Assembly: GCF_040049215.1 (NCBI RefSeq)
Contig: NZ_JBDZDN010000003.1
Span: 625,812 to 689,811, forward strand
Origin: Mesorhizobium_K sp040049215
GTDB lineage: Bacteria > Pseudomonadota > Alphaproteobacteria > Rhizobiales > Rhizobiaceae
Direction of reading: 5' to 3'
Length of the DNA stretch: 64,000 nt
The notes under the pieces were generated by a model that did no database searches, was not told where the DNA came from, and saw only the letters and a program-made list of their open reading frames with translations. Of this stretch, positions 61,012 through 64,000 are shown in pieces. The translations under genes and the position numbers were made by a program. Every line of letters begins with the position of its first letter. The first letter of the stretch is position 1.

Positions 61012-61440
61012 TTACGGCAGCGAGCGCGGATCAGGGCCAAAGCGGTTATCGCCCGGCGTGCCGGGAAGGACGTACCAGACGAGTAGAACTAGCCAGCCCA
61101 AGATCGGCACGAAGATGAGCAAAAGCCACCAGGCCGAATGGTCTCTGTCGTGAAGCCTGCGTGCGGAGACGGAGAGTTGGGGGAAAAAAAGTGCGAGTGT
61201 TATGATTTCCGTAAGCAGCCCGCCAGTGAGGTCGTACCAAATCGTTTCGTCATCAATGACTGTAGTCGAATAAGGATTGAATGCCGAGAGATCAGTCAGC
61301 TTGTAAACGAAGTAGTCGGCTATCGACAAAAGCCACGAAGCGATCACGACAAAGAGAACGAACCACCAGAACTCAGGACGCGCCGCACGACCCGAGAAGT
61401 TGAAATAGTTGCGCAGACAGACCGTGACAGCTTCGATCAT
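61012..61440 (-). CDS. DUF805 membrane protein
   Basis: A 142-residue DUF805 inner-membrane protein. NYFNFSGRAARPEFWWFVLFVVIASWLLSIADYF is the signature start, then four hydrophobic helices, and RRLHDRDHSAWWLLLIFVPILGWLVLLVWYVLPG with PGDNRFGPDP at the end. Function unknown. It shares the minus strand with DUF1330, 18 bases apart, so they may form a small operon. Confidence 0.9.
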   Translation of the reverse strand: MIEAVTVCLRNYFNFSGRAARPEFWWFVLFVVIASWLLSIADYFVYKLTDLSAFNPYSTTVIDDETIWYDLTGGLLTEIITLALFFPQLSVSARRLHDRDHSAWWLLLIFVPILGWLVLLVWYVLPGTPGDNRFGPDPRSLP

Positions 61441-61592
61441 TGCCTTCCCCCCGGAGAGCCACGAGACCGCTTCAATCTGTATCGTGCCGAAACAATACTA
61501 CCATCCGCAGGGCACGGATAGATGATTGTCGGAAAGATCGTTCGCCCCTAGCTGCGTCGGCTAGCCTTTTCGCTTGGGCCAAATGGTTCGGA

Positions 61593-61638
61593 CATGGGGA
61601 ACGAAATGGGAACAAATTCCTGATGCGGTCAAGTCCCT
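61593..61638. repeat. 46-bp perfect repeat, copy 2
   Basis: Identical to 59742-59787. To its left (61561-61595) a degenerate minus-strand start of the zinc-ribbon gene can be read (MSEPFGPSEKAS against MPEPYWPKRKGS), interrupted by a one-base loss. To its right the degraded copy of the coiled-coil gene follows. Confidence 0.9.
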
Positions 61639-62084
61639 TTTCAGCTAATGTTGCTCGGAGGGGTGCTGATCGTGTCCTTCTTATCTGCCTGTTTCCGTCC
61701 AAGGCACAAAAGACGGTTGATGCCTTACAGGACAACCTGGATGGCAGCCTGCTGGCCGTCCGAACCCGGCTTGAGCTGTTCGAAAAAGCCACGGAAGCCT
61801 TTAAAACTTCTGGTTTATCTGAGAGCTTACCGGAGCGAGTGGCGTTTCAGCTAGCACAGAGCAAACACGCCTATTTCACCAAGGCGCTCATCGACGATCT
61901 CTCGCGGGTTGAAGACTTTCTTGAAGGGATGCGTCGCACCTTTGATTGCAACAACGGGCGGCCGGCTGACGGGTTTGCGGACCACGTGATCGAGGCGGAA
62001 GACTTGCTTGGTGCGACGGACGCTAACGTCAATCGACTTCAAAAAGTTACACAGGAGCTTCTGGACATTACAGGGCTCGAGTAG
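61622..62084 (+). pseudogene. degenerate partial copy of the coiled-coil gene
   Basis: Reading KAQKTVDALQDNLDGSLLAVRTRLELFEKATEAFKTSGL to VTQELLDITGLE, it matches the first half of the protein at 59823 (KAQKAVDALQEELDRRLVAVGAGLEVFKRTAKSFDMSG to CQQLIDIAGDTSP). The start region has lost one base relative to copy 1, so the normal GTG start (61671) is out of frame and an ATG at 61622 is the only in-frame one. It stops where copy 1 continues for 115 more residues. It is probably a decayed duplicate, though a short product is possible. Confidence 0.7.
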
Positions 62085-62203
62085 AACGGCGCTGAACGTG
62101 AGAAAGTCGCAGGCGCTTCCATATTTATGCGGGTCGACTTACGGCCGCTGGGCTTGAAGCTCGGCGCTTACTGTAAGCGCCGGCCCAAAGTTGTCTGCTT
62201 GGC

Positions 62204-63813
62204 TCACGCCGGCAATCCCGCCTTGATGAGCCCTTCGCGGAGCAGCTCCCGGTCTTCTGATCGTTCTAACAAAACTACCTTATTCATGAATTCTTGTATT
62301 GAGTAATCGGGCTTCGCCTTCAGGATCGCCGCGACCTCTGTCTCGGCGTTCTCGGTCTGGCCAAGTTGGCCATAACAGGCCGCAAGTCGCGACGACCATC
62401 TGCCTTCGTCGGGCATGTGCTTGATCGCCTGCGCCGCTTCCGAAAACCGTCGGAGTGAATAGAGGGCGGCGGCCTGCACAGCATAGTACCATGGCGGATG
62501 AAATGGATTGAGGCGCATCGCCTTTTCGATCCAGACCAGCCCTTCTGCCGGATGCCCCTCTGTATCAGAACGTCACCCATTGTTGCTGCACCATCGGCAT
62601 CGTTGGGGTTCAGTCCGATGGCTCGCCGCGCATGGTGTTCGGCCAAATCGTATTCGTGGAGGTATAGGAGGAGTTGCCCCAAGATACGATGGCAACCCCC
62701 TTCCTGAGGGTCCAGTTCGACGCCACGTCTAGCCATGGCGCTGGACGCTGACTTTACCTCCGCTGGGGCCGCCCCGTAGCCATGCAGGGCGATCCGCGCA
62801 AGCGCGAGGTAGGAATGGGCCAGAGCGAAATTCGGGTCACAGGCGAGGGCTTCTTCGAAAAACGCACAAGCACGGCTATTGTCCTCCTTCGCATAGCCTC
62901 TGAACTGAACGATCCCTCGAAGCAAATAGTCGTATGCCGCCGGGCTCTGCGTATGCTTCCGTAGCGACTGCCTTATTTTTGCGTCCTCTATTCGACCCAC
63001 TAGCGTCGAAACTATCGTCGTTGTCACCTCATCCTGCACTTCGAATACGTCAGCCGAGTTTCGGTCGTAGCGATCCGCCCAGATGTGAGCGCCAGTGGCT
63101 GCTTCGATAAGCTGCGCAGTGATGCGGATGCGGTCTCCGGCTCGCCGGACACTCCCCTCAAGTACGTACGCGACGCCAAGCTGTCTGCCGATCTCAACAA
63201 GACTGACCGCTTTGCCGCGAAAGGAGAAGGAGGAATTGCGAGCAATGACAAACAAGGAACGGAAGCGTGCCAGCCCAGTAATTATGTCCTCGGTAATTCC
63301 GTCGCTGAAATACGTTTCCTCCGGCTGGCCACTCAGATTGTCGAAAGGAAGCACAGCAATCGAAGGCCTTTCTGGTAGCGCCAATGGCTTGCCCTCGGCA
63401 GGCCGGGTTGAGCCGATTGCCCAGCGCCAAACTCGCACTGGCTGAGCGATGTTCTTCAGCGTTTGCTCGCCGATGTCCTCGAAGAGAATATCCGTTTTGC
63501 CTGCCAAATACTTTTGCACAGCGTCGGTGACGCAAATGCCACCCGGTTGCGCTAGAGCCTCAAGTCGAGCCGCGATATTAACGCCATCCCCGAGAAGGTC
63601 GTCTCCCTCCACGACAACGTCCCCAACGTTGATGCCCATGCGGAACACGATGCGGTTCTCGGGCGGAACCTCCTGCTGGTGGAAAGTCACTGCCTCTTGC
63701 ATTGCGACGGCACAGCCCACAGCATCAACTACTGAGGCAAATTCAACGATGGCACCATCGCCCATCAGCTTGACGATCCGGCCCCTATGCTCGGCTATGA
63801 GCGGGTCGATCAC
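62204..63813 (-). pseudogene. adenylate/guanylate cyclase with TPR region, broken
   Basis: Two frames form one class III cyclase-TPR protein of a type abundant in rhizobia. The first (from 63813) has IVKLMGDGAIVEFASVVDAV, FRMGINVGDVVVEGDDLLGDGVNIAARLE, then the FlgO-like IAVLPFDNLSGQPEETYFSDGITEDII and TPRs to GDVLIQRG. The second (from about 62555) continues EGLVWIEKAMRLNPFHPPWYYAVQAAALYSLRRFSEA to the end. One base is missing near 62551-62556. The N-terminal part with the first catalytic Asp (ADVVGYSRL) is also degraded: only SRLIEINEARTLAAIK remains, without a good start. Confidence 0.8.
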
Positions 63814-63951
63814 TTCTATGCGAAGGGTTTTGATCGCCGCGAGTGTGCGAGCCTCGTTGATTTCGATCAGCCGTGAATGTCCGTCGTCTGAACATTTGGC
63901 GCTGATGGCTGCTTGATTTAGCGGAGTGTTGGCCTCGATTTTGGATTGATG

Positions 63952-64000
63952 TTAAGCGGCGAGCTTGCGGTGCTGCAAGCGTCGGAGCTGGATTGTCTTT
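63952..64000 (-). CDS. C-terminal end of a gene entering from the right
   Basis: A minus-strand frame, KTIQLRRLQHRKLAA then TAA, runs off the right edge. The GC-rich third codon positions suggest coding. It could be the 3' end of a transposase or another gene. Too short to identify. Confidence 0.35.
   Translation of the reverse strand, partial: KTIQLRRLQHRKLAA

Larger units (their letters stand above)
52940..64000. mobile_element. putative integrative element, left end
   Basis: The tRNA-Thr 3' fragment at 52940-52988, the P4-type integrase at 53147, a shift to lower and uneven GC content, many unrecognised genes, a duplicated block and broken genes all fit an integrated element or island. 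The right end, an intact tRNA-Thr(UGU) gene and any transfer genes are not visible and should lie beyond 64000. The CPBP gene at 51637 could be outside the element, or in an older one. Confidence 0.55.

Overview
The window reads as the chromosome of an alphaproteobacterium of the order Hyphomicrobiales (Rhizobiales), most like the Mesorhizobium / Phyllobacteriaceae group. This rests on dense GC-rich coding, an F1-ATPase zeta-type inhibitor (DUF1476), DUF1127 and DUF982 small proteins, an NDUFA12 complex I accessory protein beside DUF2155, an RNase E with a long acidic/basic insert in its S1 domain, and the purC-purS-purQ / purL-bolA order. The species cannot be fixed from the sequence alone.

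Positions 1-15000: purine synthesis genes on the minus strand (purB, purC, purS, purQ, purL, then bolA) interleaved with a MocR-type regulator, a DUF1127 protein, lipoproteins, an HpaI-type aldolase, two RBBP9-like hydrolases, a two-domain VOC protein, a P1-family aminopeptidase and a Leu/Ile/Val-type binding protein. Positions 15177-20550: a plus-strand run of flavin reductase, MoxR ATPase (CoxD type), VWA protein (CoxE type), two XdhC-family proteins and a fused molybdopterin-binding/MobA-like transferase. This is a maturation set for xanthine-dehydrogenase/CO-dehydrogenase-type molybdenum hydroxylases, without any hydroxylase subunit nearby. Positions 20554-27921: secreted or periplasmic proteins (alpha/beta hydrolase, M48 TPR protease, DsbA-like) and small regulators (J-domain-like, ParB-like).

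Positions 28051-37000: aroQ-accB-accC-aat, then on the other strand a frameshifted class D beta-lactamase, DUF2155 and NDUFA12, an isoprenylcysteine-methyltransferase-like protein, and gatB followed by a poly-gamma-glutamate-hydrolase-like gene and two GNATs. Positions 37392-51530: housekeeping genes rne, amidase (AmiC type), mrcA (PBP1a), prfB with a textbook programmed +1 frameshift, an OmpA lipoprotein, a DEAD-box helicase and nadK.

Positions 52940-64000 look like the left end of an integrative element. A 3' fragment of a tRNA-Thr(UGU) gene lies directly before a P4-type tyrosine integrase. A cargo of mostly unrecognised genes follows: an Rx4H (HEPN-like) protein, an HExxH peptidase-like protein with a small membrane protein, two divergent unknowns, an SRAP/YedK-type protein, a zinc-ribbon protein, a diverged duplication that keeps a perfect 46-bp block, DUF1330, DUF805, and a broken adenylate cyclase/TPR gene. 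The right end and the intact tRNA are not in the window. No rRNA genes, intact tRNA genes or CRISPR arrays were seen.
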